From NCBI RefSeq assembly GCF_003667505.1, contig NZ_RCVJ01000209.1, positions 1-49,178 on the forward strand: a DNA stretch of 49,178 nucleotides, given 5' to 3'. Below are positions 6,928-16,200 of this stretch, piece after piece. How positions within the stretch are numbered: the first letter of the stretch is position 1; every line of letters begins with the position of its first letter. The notes under the pieces are model-generated. The model was not told the origin of the DNA. It saw only the letters and a program-made list of their open reading frames with translations, and did not search any database. Both the position numbers and the translations under genes were made by a program. The stretch is from Micromonospora sp. BL4 (GTDB lineage: Bacteria > Actinomycetota > Actinomycetes > Mycobacteriales > Micromonosporaceae).

Positions 6928-8520
6928 TCAGGCCAGCGGCAGGTAGACCTTTCCGCCGCCGGAGACGAACTCCGCCGACTTGTCCTTCATGCCACGGGCC
7001 GCGTACTCCTTGAGCTCCTGGGTGATCTTCATGGAGCAGAACTTCGGGCCGCACATCGAGCAGAAGTGCGCCGTCTTCGCCGGCTCGGCGGGCAGCGTGG
7101 CGTCGTGGTACGAGCGCGCCGTCTCCGGGTCCAGAGACAGGTTGAACTGGTCCTCCCAGCGGAACTCGAACCGCGCCTTGGACAGCGCGTCGTCCCACGC
7201 CTGCGCGCCGGGGTGCCCCTTGGCCAGATCCGCCGCGTGGGCCGCGATCTTGTACGCGATCACGCCCGCCTTGACGTCGTCGCGGTCCGGCAGGCCGAGG
7301 TGCTCCTTCGGGGTGACGTAGCAGAGCATCGCGGTGCCGAACATGCCGATCATCGCGGCGCCGATCGCCGAGGTGATGTGGTCGTACGCGGGCGCGATGT
7401 CGGTGGTCAGCGGGCCGAGCGTGTAGAAGGGCGCCTCGTGGCACCACTCCTGCTGGAGGTCCACGTTCTCCTTGATCTTGTGCATCGGCACGTGACCCGG
7501 GCCCTCGATCATCACCTGGACGTCGTGCTCCCAGGCGACCTTCGTCAGCTCGCCGAGGGTGCGCAGCTCGGCGAACTGCGCCTCGTCGTTGGCGTCGGCG
7601 ATCGAGCCGGGGCGCAGCCCGTCGCCGAGGGAGAACGTCACGTCGTACTTCGCGAGCAGCGAACACAGCTCAGCGAAGTTGGTGTAGAGGAAGTTCTCCT
7701 CGTGGTGCGCCAGGCACCAGGCCGCCATGATCGAGCCACCTCGGGAGACGATCCCGGTCACCCGGTCCACCGCCAGCGGCACGTACGGCAGCAGCACCCC
7801 GGCGTGCACCGTCATGTAGTCCACGCCCTGCTCGGCCTGCTCGATCACGGTGTCCCGGAACACCTCCCAGCTCAGCTTCACCGGGTCGCCGCCGACCTTC
7901 TCCAGCGCCTGGTAGATCGGCACCGTGCCGATCGGCACCGGCGAGTTCCGCACGATGGCCTCGCGGGTCTCGTGGATCCGCTTGCCGGTGGACAGGTCCA
8001 TCACCGTGTCCGCACCCCACCGGGTGGCCCAGGTCAGCTTCTCCACCTCCTCGGCGACGGACGAGCTAACCGCCGAGGTGCCGATGTTGGCGTTCACCTT
8101 GACCAGGAACGCCTTGCCGATGATCGCCGGCTCGCACTCCGAGTGGTTGACGTTGAGCGGCAGCACCGCCCGGCCGGCGGCGATCTCGGCCCGGACGAGC
8201 TCCGGGTCGACGTTCTCGCGGATCGCCACGAACTCCATCTCCGGCGTCACCACACCGGCCCGCGCGTACGCGAGCTGGGTCGGCCGTCGCCCGTCCACCC
8301 CGGCCAACGGCGTACCCGCGCCCCGCACCGGGGCGACGTCACCCCGCTCGGCGATCCACGGCCCGCGCAGCGGCGGCAACCCCACCTCCGGGTCGGAACC
8401 GGGGCCGGACGTGTCGTAGAGCCGCACCGGAGGATGGTCGCCGGTCAGCGCCACCTCGGCGAACGGCACCCGGACATCCGGCCGCGAACCCTCGACGTAC
8501 ACCTTGCCTCGTGCCTGCAT
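6928..8520 (-). CDS. thiC: Phosphomethylpyrimidine synthase ThiC
   Basis: A 530-residue radical-SAM-superfamily enzyme that converts aminoimidazole ribotide to HMP-P for the pyrimidine branch of thiamine synthesis. The C-terminal [4Fe-4S] motif CX2CX4C is visible as CSMCGPKFC near residue 485. Other family segments include NVNANIGTSA, WGADTVMDLSTG, HAGVLLPYVPL, SRGGSI and MIEGPGHVPMHKI. The length is normal for bacterial ThiC. ATG 8520 has an AGGGAG SD about 7 nt upstream and lies 17 nt after the thiD stop. It is the last gene of the thi operon, so it depends on the distant TPP riboswitch rather than one of its own. Confidence 0.97.
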   Translation of the reverse strand: MQARGKVYVEGSRPDVRVPFAEVALTGDHPPVRLYDTSGPGSDPEVGLPPLRGPWIAERGDVAPVRGAGTPLAGVDGRRPTQLAYARAGVVTPEMEFVAIRENVDPELVRAEIAAGRAVLPLNVNHSECEPAIIGKAFLVKVNANIGTSAVSSSVAEEVEKLTWATRWGADTVMDLSTGKRIHETREAIVRNSPVPIGTVPIYQALEKVGGDPVKLSWEVFRDTVIEQAEQGVDYMTVHAGVLLPYVPLAVDRVTGIVSRGGSIMAAWCLAHHEENFLYTNFAELCSLLAKYDVTFSLGDGLRPGSIADANDEAQFAELRTLGELTKVAWEHDVQVMIEGPGHVPMHKIKENVDLQQEWCHEAPFYTLGPLTTDIAPAYDHITSAIGAAMIGMFGTAMLCYVTPKEHLGLPDRDDVKAGVIAYKIAAHAADLAKGHPGAQAWDDALSKARFEFRWEDQFNLSLDPETARSYHDATLPAEPAKTAHFCSMCGPKFCSMKITQELKEYAARGMKDKSAEFVSGGGKVYLPLA

Positions 8521-8537
8521 GACAGTCTCCCTGGTGA

Positions 8538-9319
<782 letters not shown>

Positions 9320-9323
<4 letters not shown>

Positions 9324-10060
9324 GTCTCCTCGTTGGTCGCTCTTGAGGGCTGCGGCCGACCGTGCCCACTCCGGGCGGTCAGGCTTGATCCCTGCGTGGG
9401 CACGGTCGGCCGCAGCCCCCGTCGTGGGGACCTGGGTGCCTCCGCGCGGGCTTGGAGAAGCTCCGGGGTGACCGCCTTTGCATAAGCGCTGGTCAGGGTG
9501 GCGGCTGTTTCGGCGGGGTCTTGGGCTCGCATCAGTGCGCCCAGTACGGCTATGCCGGCGGCTCCCGCTTGGATGCAGGCGGTTACGTGTTCTGGGGTTT
9601 CCACTCCGCCTAGGGCCAGCAGCGGCACGGGGCTGGCCTCGACCAGCTTCCGCAGGCCGTCCGGTCCTAGGGGCGGGCCGTAACCGGGCTTCGTCTTCGT
9701 GGGCCAGACCGGGGAGACGGTTGCGTAGTGCTCGGTGGTGAGGCGGTGCAGCTCGGACTGGTTGTGGCAGGAGCGGCCGACGAGCCGGTGGGTCGGTGGC
9801 GGGTAGGGGCCGGCGGCGGGCAGGTGCACGGCGTCGCCGTCGAGCGGGTCGGGGCCCGCCACGATCAGGGTTCCGCCGACGTCGGCAAGGATCGCGCGCA
9901 GGCCGGCGGCGAGGGCGGCGCGCTCGGCGCGGGGCAGGTCCTTCTCCCGCAGCACCACCCACCGCACTCCCCCGGCGACGGCGCCCGCCACCACCAGGTC
10001 GAGCCCGCCGCGCGCGACGAGCCGATCGGTCAGCAGGACGACACCGGACGGCGGGGTCAC
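9320..10060 (-). CDS. tenI: TenI/ThiE-like protein, probable thiazole tautomerase, with an unusual 3' end
   Basis: A 246-residue TIM barrel of the ThiE/TenI superfamily. Residues VHLP at 78-81 and GRSCH at 95-99 match the TenI pattern (VQLP and GRSVH in Bacillus TenI, from memory). The ND and G(Q/A)DD motifs that ThiE uses for HMP-PP are absent, so thiazole tautomerase is a better guess than a second thiamine phosphate synthase. The phosphate-binding SPVWPTKTKPGYG at 116-128 is present. The GTG start overlaps the thiG stop. From about residue 131 to 196 the codons become A-ending (CTA, GGA, GAA, CCA, GTA, ATA, ACA), unlike the first half and the neighbours. The last 40 residues are encoded across a 23-bp inverted repeat and look unconserved. 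Confidence 0.82.
9347..9418. repeat. Perfect 23-bp inverted repeat inside the tenI 3' end
   Basis: Positions 9347-9369 are the exact reverse complement of 9396-9418, with a 26-nt loop. The repeat overlaps the C-terminal codons of the TenI-like gene, immediately before thiD. It could attenuate thiD-thiC transcription or be an inserted palindromic element. Confidence 0.9.
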
Positions 10061-10836
10061 AGGTCGGGTCGCCCCTCGTCGGGGGTGGACGGCAGGGCGT
10101 GGAAGCGGCGGGCGATCCGGCCGGCGCCGGCGGCCAACCGGCCGGCCTCGACCGCGTACCGCATCGCCGTCGCCATCGCCACCGGATCGGCGGCCCGGGT
10201 GACCGCGCTGGCCAGCAGCACCGCGTCGCAGCCCAGCTCCATCGCCAGCGCCGCGTCGGACGCGGTGCCGATGCCGGCGTCCAGGATCACCGGTACGTCC
10301 ACGCCCTGCCGGATCAGCCGGATGTGGTGCGGGTTGCCGATGCCGAGCCCCGAGCCGATCGGCGCGCCGGCCGGCATCACCGCGGCGCAGCCCACGTCGG
10401 CCAGCCGGCGGGCGAGCACCGGATCGTCGCTGGTGTACGGCAGCACGGTGAACCCGTCGGCGACAAGTTCCTCGGCGGCGCGGAGCAGCTCGACCCCGTC
10501 GGGCAGCAGGGTCCGCTCGTCACCGATCACCTCCAGCTTGATCCAGTCGGTGTCGAACGCGTCCCTGGCCAGCCGGGCCACCTTCACCGCCTCGGTCGCG
10601 GTGTGGCAGCCGGCGGTGTTCGGCAGCAGCCGCACCCCGCACCGGTCGAGCAGCTCCAGCAGCCCACCGGCGGAGCCCGGAGCGGTGTCCACCCGGCGCA
10701 GCGCCAGAGTGACCAGCTCGGTGCCGGACGCCCGGATCGCCTGCTCCAGCACGTGCAGGTTCGCGGCGCCACCGGTGCCGAGGATCAGCCGCGAGGTGAA
10801 GGTCGCCCCGCCCAGCTCGAACGGCATGCCCCTCAC
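10057..10836 (-). CDS. thiG: Thiazole synthase ThiG
   Basis: A 259-residue TIM-barrel enzyme that forms the thiazole phosphate ring from DXP, dehydroglycine and ThiS thiocarboxylate. The Schiff-base lysine is Lys100 in DWIKLEVIGD. PNTAGC, GAPIGSG and LDAGIGTASDAA motifs are present. The start is a GTG overlapping the thiS TGA (GTGA); an in-frame ATG three codons later is an alternative. The stop overlaps the GTG of the TenI-like gene, so thiS-thiG-tenI-thiD form a coupled block. Confidence 0.96.
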   Translation of the reverse strand: MRGMPFELGGATFTSRLILGTGGAANLHVLEQAIRASGTELVTLALRRVDTAPGSAGGLLELLDRCGVRLLPNTAGCHTATEAVKVARLARDAFDTDWIKLEVIGDERTLLPDGVELLRAAEELVADGFTVLPYTSDDPVLARRLADVGCAAVMPAGAPIGSGLGIGNPHHIRLIRQGVDVPVILDAGIGTASDAALAMELGCDAVLLASAVTRAADPVAMATAMRYAVEAGRLAAGAGRIARRFHALPSTPDEGRPDL

Positions 10837-11033
10837 CCGCCCTGCGCGGCGGTGAGCACCTCGACCCGGTCACCGTCGCGCAGCACCGTCGTCGACCAAC
10901 CGGCCCGGGGCACCACCTCGCCGTTGACCGCGACCGCCACCCCGCGCTGCTGCGGGGCGACCTCGCTGACCAGGTCGGCCACCGACGCGCCACCCAGGAC
11001 GCTGCGTCCGCTTCCGTTCACCGTCAACTCCAC
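10833..11033 (-). CDS. thiS: Sulfur carrier protein ThiS
   Basis: A 66-residue ubiquitin-fold sulfur carrier ending in the diagnostic GG, where the thiocarboxylate for ThiG forms. The N-terminus is ELTVNG, followed by a short linker and the VAVAVNGEVVPR core. The GTG start at 11033 is fixed by a strong GGAGGAGG SD just upstream. The start overlaps the 3' end of thiO by about 10 nt. Confidence 0.95.
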   Translation of the reverse strand: MELTVNGSGRSVLGGASVADLVSEVAPQQRGVAVAVNGEVVPRAGWSTTVLRDGDRVEVLTAAQGG

Positions 11034-12256
11034 CGGTCCTCCTCCGTCGTCCGATCAGGTCCGCCGACCTCGGCAGCACCAGGCCCGGCGCCGCGCCCAG
11101 CCGACCCGCGGGTACCGGGACCGGCCGCGTTGCCGGATTCCGGGCCGGCAGCGACGAACCGGCCGGGATGAAAGGGCGTGAGCAGCGGATCGGCCACGCC
11201 GCTGGTGACCAGGTCGGCGATCAGGTCCGCGGTGACCGGGGTGAGCACGATGCCGTGCCGGTGGTGCCCGGTGGCGGCCAGCACGTCCGGCCGCCCGGGG
11301 ATCGGCCCGAGGATCGGCGCGTTGTCCGGGGTGCCCGGGCGCAGCCCGGCGACCGTCTCGACCAGGTCGTACTCGGCCAGCTCGGGGAGCAGGTCGACGC
11401 CGGCACGGAGCAGGCGCAGCACCGCGCCGGCGGTGACCGTGGTGTCCGACCGCTCCTCGACCGTCGCGCCGAGCACCACCTCGCCGTCGGCGCGGGGCAC
11501 CAGATAGACCTGCTCGCCGTCGGCGTACCCGCGGATCACGTGCCGGAAGCCCGGCGTGGCGCCGCCGGGCGCGCGCAGCCGGAGGATCTGGCCCTTCACC
11601 GGCCGCACGGGCAGGCCGGTGAGGGCGGCGGCGCCGCAGCCGGCGGCGACCACGGTGACCCGGGCGTCCACCTCGGACAGAGCACGGACCGCCTGCGGGA
11701 CGGGCACCGCGCCGGCCCGCTGCGCGGCCGTGCGCAGCGCCGGCACCAGCAACCGCGGGTCGACCTGGTGGTCGGTGGGCGCGAGCGCCCCGCCGCGCAC
11801 CCGGGGCGCGAGCGCCGGCTCGCGGTCGCGCAGCTCGGTGGGGCGCAACGGGGTGACCGGCAGGCCCAATCCCTGCTGGTACGCCCAGAGCCGACGCGCC
11901 TCGGCCAGGTCGTCGCCGGTCGACCCGACGATCAGGGTGCCCTCGGTCCGGTAGCCCAGCTCGGCGCCGCTCGCCTCGGTCAGCTCGTCGGCGAACGCCG
12001 GCCAGCGGGCGGCGGACGCCAGCAGCAACCCGGTCAGCTCCCGCTCACCGAAGTACGCCTCGGCCACCGGGGAGAGCATGCCGGCGGCCACCGCCGACGC
12101 CCCCGAGCCGGGGGCTGGATCGTGCACCACCACCCGGAGCCCACGGGCGGCGCACCGCCAGGCGATCGCCAACCCGATCGGTCCCGCCCCCACCACCGCG
12201 ACGTCCGGCCGGGCCCGGTCGTCGAACGGGGTCGACGGGGACCGGCCGGTCAGCAC
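11024..12256 (-). CDS. thiO: Glycine oxidase ThiO
   Basis: A 410-residue FAD-dependent amine oxidase (DAO family) that makes dehydroglycine for ThiG, the usual source in aerobes lacking ThiH. The Rossmann motif VAVVGAGPIG (GxGxxG at 23-28) is followed by the acidic VVHD end of beta-2, the SGASAVAAGML FAD motif, and a C-terminal GLRPGTPDNAPILGP and ATGHHRHGI segment typical of ThiO. GTG 12256 is chosen because it overlaps the thiE stop and gives a short N-terminus; no ATG lies closer. About 30 residues of Gly/Pro-rich sequence follow the conserved C-terminal region. Confidence 0.93.
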   Translation of the reverse strand: MLTGRSPSTPFDDRARPDVAVVGAGPIGLAIAWRCAARGLRVVVHDPAPGSGASAVAAGMLSPVAEAYFGERELTGLLLASAARWPAFADELTEASGAELGYRTEGTLIVGSTGDDLAEARRLWAYQQGLGLPVTPLRPTELRDREPALAPRVRGGALAPTDHQVDPRLLVPALRTAAQRAGAVPVPQAVRALSEVDARVTVVAAGCGAAALTGLPVRPVKGQILRLRAPGGATPGFRHVIRGYADGEQVYLVPRADGEVVLGATVEERSDTTVTAGAVLRLLRAGVDLLPELAEYDLVETVAGLRPGTPDNAPILGPIPGRPDVLAATGHHRHGIVLTPVTADLIADLVTSGVADPLLTPFHPGRFVAAGPESGNAAGPGTRGSAGRGAGPGAAEVGGPDRTTEEDRWS

Positions 12257-12876
12257 GTCAGGGCTCCGAGCAGCTCGGCGGTGGCCCGGGCCGGGTCGAC
12301 GGCGGTGGAGACCGCTCCGACCACGGCCACCCCGTACGCCCCGGCGGCTCGCAGCGCCGGCACGCGGGCGGCGGTCACCCCACCGATCGCGATGACCGGA
12401 ACGTCGACCGCGCCGGTGACCGCGCGTACCCCCTCCGGGCCGATCGGGTCCGGCAACCCGGACTTGGTGCTGGTGGCGTGGCACGGCCCGACGCCCAGGT
12501 AGCTGGCCCCCGCGGCGACGGCCTCGATCGCCGTTCCCGGGGCCCGGGCGGTGGCCCCCAGCACGCCGGTGGGGCCGAGCGCCCGGCGGGCGGCGGCGAC
12601 CGGCAGGTCGTCGGCCCCGACGTGCCCGCCGGCGGCGCCCACCGCCAGCGCCACGTGCAGCCGGTCGTTGACCAGGCAGGTCGCCCCGTACGCGGCGCAG
12701 AGCGCGAGCACCCGGCGGGCCAGGTCGTAGGCCTCGCGGTCGGTGGCGGAGTCCTCGACCCGGACCTGCACCACCAGGTCGGCGCGGGCCGCGGTGAGGG
12801 CGGCCCGGACCACGGTGAGCGGGTCCCGCCCGGGTCGGGTGTCGGTGATCAGATGCAGTCGCCCAAGGGACGGCAT
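12250..12876 (-). CDS. thiE: Thiamine phosphate synthase ThiE
   Basis: A 208-residue TIM barrel that joins HMP-PP and thiazole phosphate to give thiamine phosphate. Catalytic/pyrophosphate motifs are intact: Asn70-Asp71 in CLVNDR, GADD at 87-90, and the phosphate loop GPCHATSTKSG at 130-140, followed by VIAIGGV. This separates it from the TenI-like paralogue in the same operon. The ATG at 12876 has a GGGAGGAG SD (12884-12891) 7 nt upstream, and that SD is also the 3' strand of the TPP riboswitch. It is the first gene of the operon. Confidence 0.96.
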   Translation of the reverse strand: MPSLGRLHLITDTRPGRDPLTVVRAALTAARADLVVQVRVEDSATDREAYDLARRVLALCAAYGATCLVNDRLHVALAVGAAGGHVGADDLPVAAARRALGPTGVLGATARAPGTAIEAVAAGASYLGVGPCHATSTKSGLPDPIGPEGVRAVTGAVDVPVIAIGGVTAARVPALRAAGAYGVAVVGAVSTAVDPARATAELLGALTC

Positions 12877-12881
12877 GGCAA

Positions 12882-12976
12882 CGCTCCTCCCTGCGCCGGC
12901 ATTACCCGGATCAGGTTCGACGGTCGGGGGCTGTCAGCCCCCCTCTCAGCCCGGTACACCGGGCTCCCGTGGGTTA
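12882..12976 (-). ncRNA. TPP riboswitch (THI element) of the thiamine operon
   Basis: Read on the minus strand, the element has the 5' ACGGGAGCCC arm, the invariant CTGAGAGG of the pyrimidine sensor helix, a variable GC-rich P3a hairpin (GGGGGCTGACAGCCCCC), then GAACCTGATCCGGGTAATGC for the pyrophosphate arm and GCGCAGGGAGG closing P1. These match the THI-box consensus almost base for base. The closing strand contains the thiE SD, so TPP binding should block translation initiation, although transcriptional control is not excluded. Confidence 0.97.
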
Positions 12977-12986
12977 CTTGCGTGTC

Positions 12987-13015
12987 ACCGTACGACAGAT
13001 CCGTCGGGCTGCCAA
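12987..13015 (-). promoter_or_regulatory. Sigma70-type promoter of the thiamine operon
   Basis: On the minus strand TTGGCA (13015-13010) and TACGGT (12992-12987) are separated by exactly 17 bp. The predicted start near 12980 places the riboswitch at the very 5' end of the transcript. Confidence 0.75.
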
Positions 13016-13271
13016 GGCGGGGTCGGCGGGCCGCGACGGACCGGATTCGCTGGGCGCTTCATACGGTCCTGTTCGGAATGTCGCCCACCGTTGCAGAACC
13101 GTTACCCGTCGACATCTTGCCGGACATTGATCCAACCGAATTAATTTGTTCAGCGATTCGACAAAAATGCCGGCGTGGGCGCCCTGGCACGGCGCCCGCA
13201 CCGGCTCCATCCGGGACGGTCTTCGGCGAGCCGGCCCCCGCGATCCTGTCCACCGCGACATAGGAGGCGGC
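13016..13271. other. Divergent intergenic region between thiE and the secreted protein gene
   Basis: No gene is supported here. The segment 13127-13165 is unusually A/T-rich for this window. A possible plus-strand promoter, TTGCCG then TAATTT with 19-bp spacing, lies near 13118-13145. The spacing is long, so the call is weak. Open frames through this stretch have no start signals or conserved sequence. Confidence 0.35.
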
Positions 13272-16200
13272 GTGCCCCATTCTCGTCGTGCCCGCGTACC
13301 CATCACCGCGACCCTGATCTCCCTGGCCCTGGCCTCGACGACCCTGTTCGGCCTGCCCGCGCAGGCGGCTCCGGCCGCCGCCCAGGTCCCCCCGCGGGAC
13401 GCGCGAGCCGCGGCCCCGGTCAGCCAGGTGGCGCCGAAGGCGCCAAAGGCCGCGGCCGATCCCTTCTCCGTCCTGGTGTTCTCCAAGACGGCCGGCTTCC
13501 GGCACGACTCCATTCCCACCGGACTCGCCGCCATCCAGCAACTCGGTACGGCCAACGGATTCACCGTGGACAGTTCCGAGGACGGCGGCGCGTTCACCGA
13601 CGCCAATCTGGCGAAGTACAAGGCGGTGATCTGGCTCTCCACCACCGGCGACGTCCTGGACGCCGAGCAGCAGGCCGCGTTCGAGCGTTACGTGCGGGCC
13701 GGCGGCGGTTACGTCGGCATCCACGCCGCCTCGGACACCGAGTACAGCTGGGCCTGGTACGGCGACCTGGTCGGCGCGTACTTCGCCAACCACCCGGCGA
13801 ACCAGCAGGCCACGGTCAAGGTCGAGGACCACGCCCACCCGTCCACCGCCGAGCTTCCGGACCGCTGGTCCCGCTTCGACGAGTGGTACAACTACCAGAC
13901 CAACCCCCGGCCCGACGTGCACGTGCTGGCCAGCCTGGACGAGAAGAGCTACACCCCGGGCGCCGGCGCGATGGGCGCCGACCACCCGATCGCCTGGTGC
14001 CAGGACTTCGACGGCGGCCGCTCCTGGTACACGGGGGGCGGGCACACCCGGGAGTCGTACGCCGAGCCCGAGTTCCTCGAGCATCTGCTCGGTGGCATCC
14101 AGACGGCGGCCGGCGTGGTCGACGCCGACTGCGGCGCCTCGAAGACCGCGAGCTTCGAGAAGGTCGCCCTTGACAGCAACACCAGTAACCCGATGGAGCT
14201 GGACATCGCCCCGGACGGGCGGGTCTTCTACGTCGAGCGCGACGGCCGGGTGCAGATCGTCAAGCCAGACACCGGCAGCACCGTCACCGCCGTCGACCTG
14301 GACGTCTTCACCGGCAACGAGGACGGCCTGATCGGCATCCGGCTCGACCCGGACTTCGCCACCAACAAGTGGGTGTACCTCTACTACGCCCCGAACGACG
14401 GCATCGCGCGCAACCTGCTGTCCCGGTTCACGGTGACCGGCGACACCATCGACCCGGCCAGCGAGAAGCAGGTGCTGCGGGTCGACACCCAGCGCAACAC
14501 CTGCTGCCACGCGGGCGGCAGCATGGCCTTCGACGGCGACGGCAACCTCTACCTGGCCACCGGTGACAACACCAACCCGTTCGAGTCGAGCGCGTACACG
14601 CCGATCGACGAACGGCCGGGCCGCCAGGACTTCGACGCGCAGCGCACCTCCGGCAACACCAACGACCTGCGCGGCAAGGTGATCCGGATCCACCCGGAGG
14701 ACGACGGGACGTACACCGTGCCGGCGGGCAACCTCTTCGCGCCGGGCACCGACAAGACCCGGCCCGAGATCTACGCGATGGGCTTTCGCAACCCGTTCCG
14801 GATCGGCACCGACCCGGGCACCGACACCCTCTACGTCGCGGACTACGGGCCGGACGCCAACGCGGACAACCCGAACCGCGGCCCCCGGGGCCTGGTCGAG
14901 TGGAACATCGTCACCCCCGGCAACTACGGCTGGCCGTACTGCACCGGGACGAACGAGGCGTACAACGACTACACGTTCCCGTCCGGCCCGAGTGGGGCGA
15001 AGTTCGACTGCGCGGCTCCGGTGAACAACTCGCCCAACAACACCGGCCTGACCAACCTCCCGCCGGTCGTCCCGGCGACCGTCGACTACGGGTACGCCGG
15101 TGACGCGCGGTATCCGGAGATCGGCGGCGGCGGCGCCCCGATGGGCGGCCCGGTCTACCGGTACGACGCCGACCTCGACTCCGACCGGAAGTGGCCGGCG
15201 TACTACGACGGCAAGGCGCTGCTCGGCGAGTGGAACCAGTCGAAGATGTACACCATGCAGGTGACGGCCGACGGCAAGTCGTTGGTGGACATCAACCAGT
15301 TGCTCACCGGGATGAGCATGATCCGGCCGATGGACTTCGAGTTCGGCCCGGACGGCGCGCTCTACCTGATCGAGTGGGGCAGCGGCTTCGGCGGCAACAA
15401 CGACAACTCCGGCATCTACCGGATCGACTACATCGCCGGTGAACGCGCGCCGATCGCGGTGGCCGCGGCCACCCCGACGTCGGGGCCCGCACCGCTGACG
15501 GTCACCTTCTCCAGCGCCGGCTCACGGGACCCGGACGGTGGCACGCTCACCTACGCCTGGGCCTTCGGCGACGGGCAGACCTCCACCGAGGCCAACCCGA
15601 CGCACACGTACGCCACGGCGGGCAGCTTCACCGCCCAGCTCACCGTCACCAACCCGAAGGGCCGTACCGCGGTGGCCAACGTGCCGGTCACCGTGGGCAA
15701 CACCGCGCCGACGGTGACCATCGAGTTCCCGCCCGACGGCGGCTTCTTCGACTGGGGTGACCAGGTCCGCTACACCGTCAAGGTGACCGACCCGGAGGAC
15801 GGGCAGATCGACTGCGACCGGGTGCGGCTCCAGGTGCTGCTCGGTCACGACGAGCACGCCCACCCGCTGGAGCAGCACACCGGCTGCACCGGCATCGTCC
15901 AGACGTCGCTCGCCTCCGGGCACGGCGCCGAGGCGAACGTCTTCGCGGTCTTCGAGGCCACCTACACCGACGAGGGCGGCGCCGGCGGGGCCGGCCCGCT
16001 CACCGGCCGGGCGATCGAGCAGTTGCAGCCCAAGCGCAAGCAGGCCGAGTACTTCACCGCCACCGGGCGCGCGCCGGTGAGCACGGGCGGCGGCGACGCC
16101 GGCGTGCAGCGGGAGACCGGCGGCGACACCGCCGGCGGCGGCCAGAACATCGGGTTCATCGAGGACGGCGACTGGTGGTCGCTCGCCCCGGCGAACCTGA

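Noticed and set aside
6140..7666. Minus-strand frame overlapping the thiC 3' end and the membrane protein tail
   Set aside because: It is out of frame with thiC and crosses the bidirectional terminator. No independent features support it.
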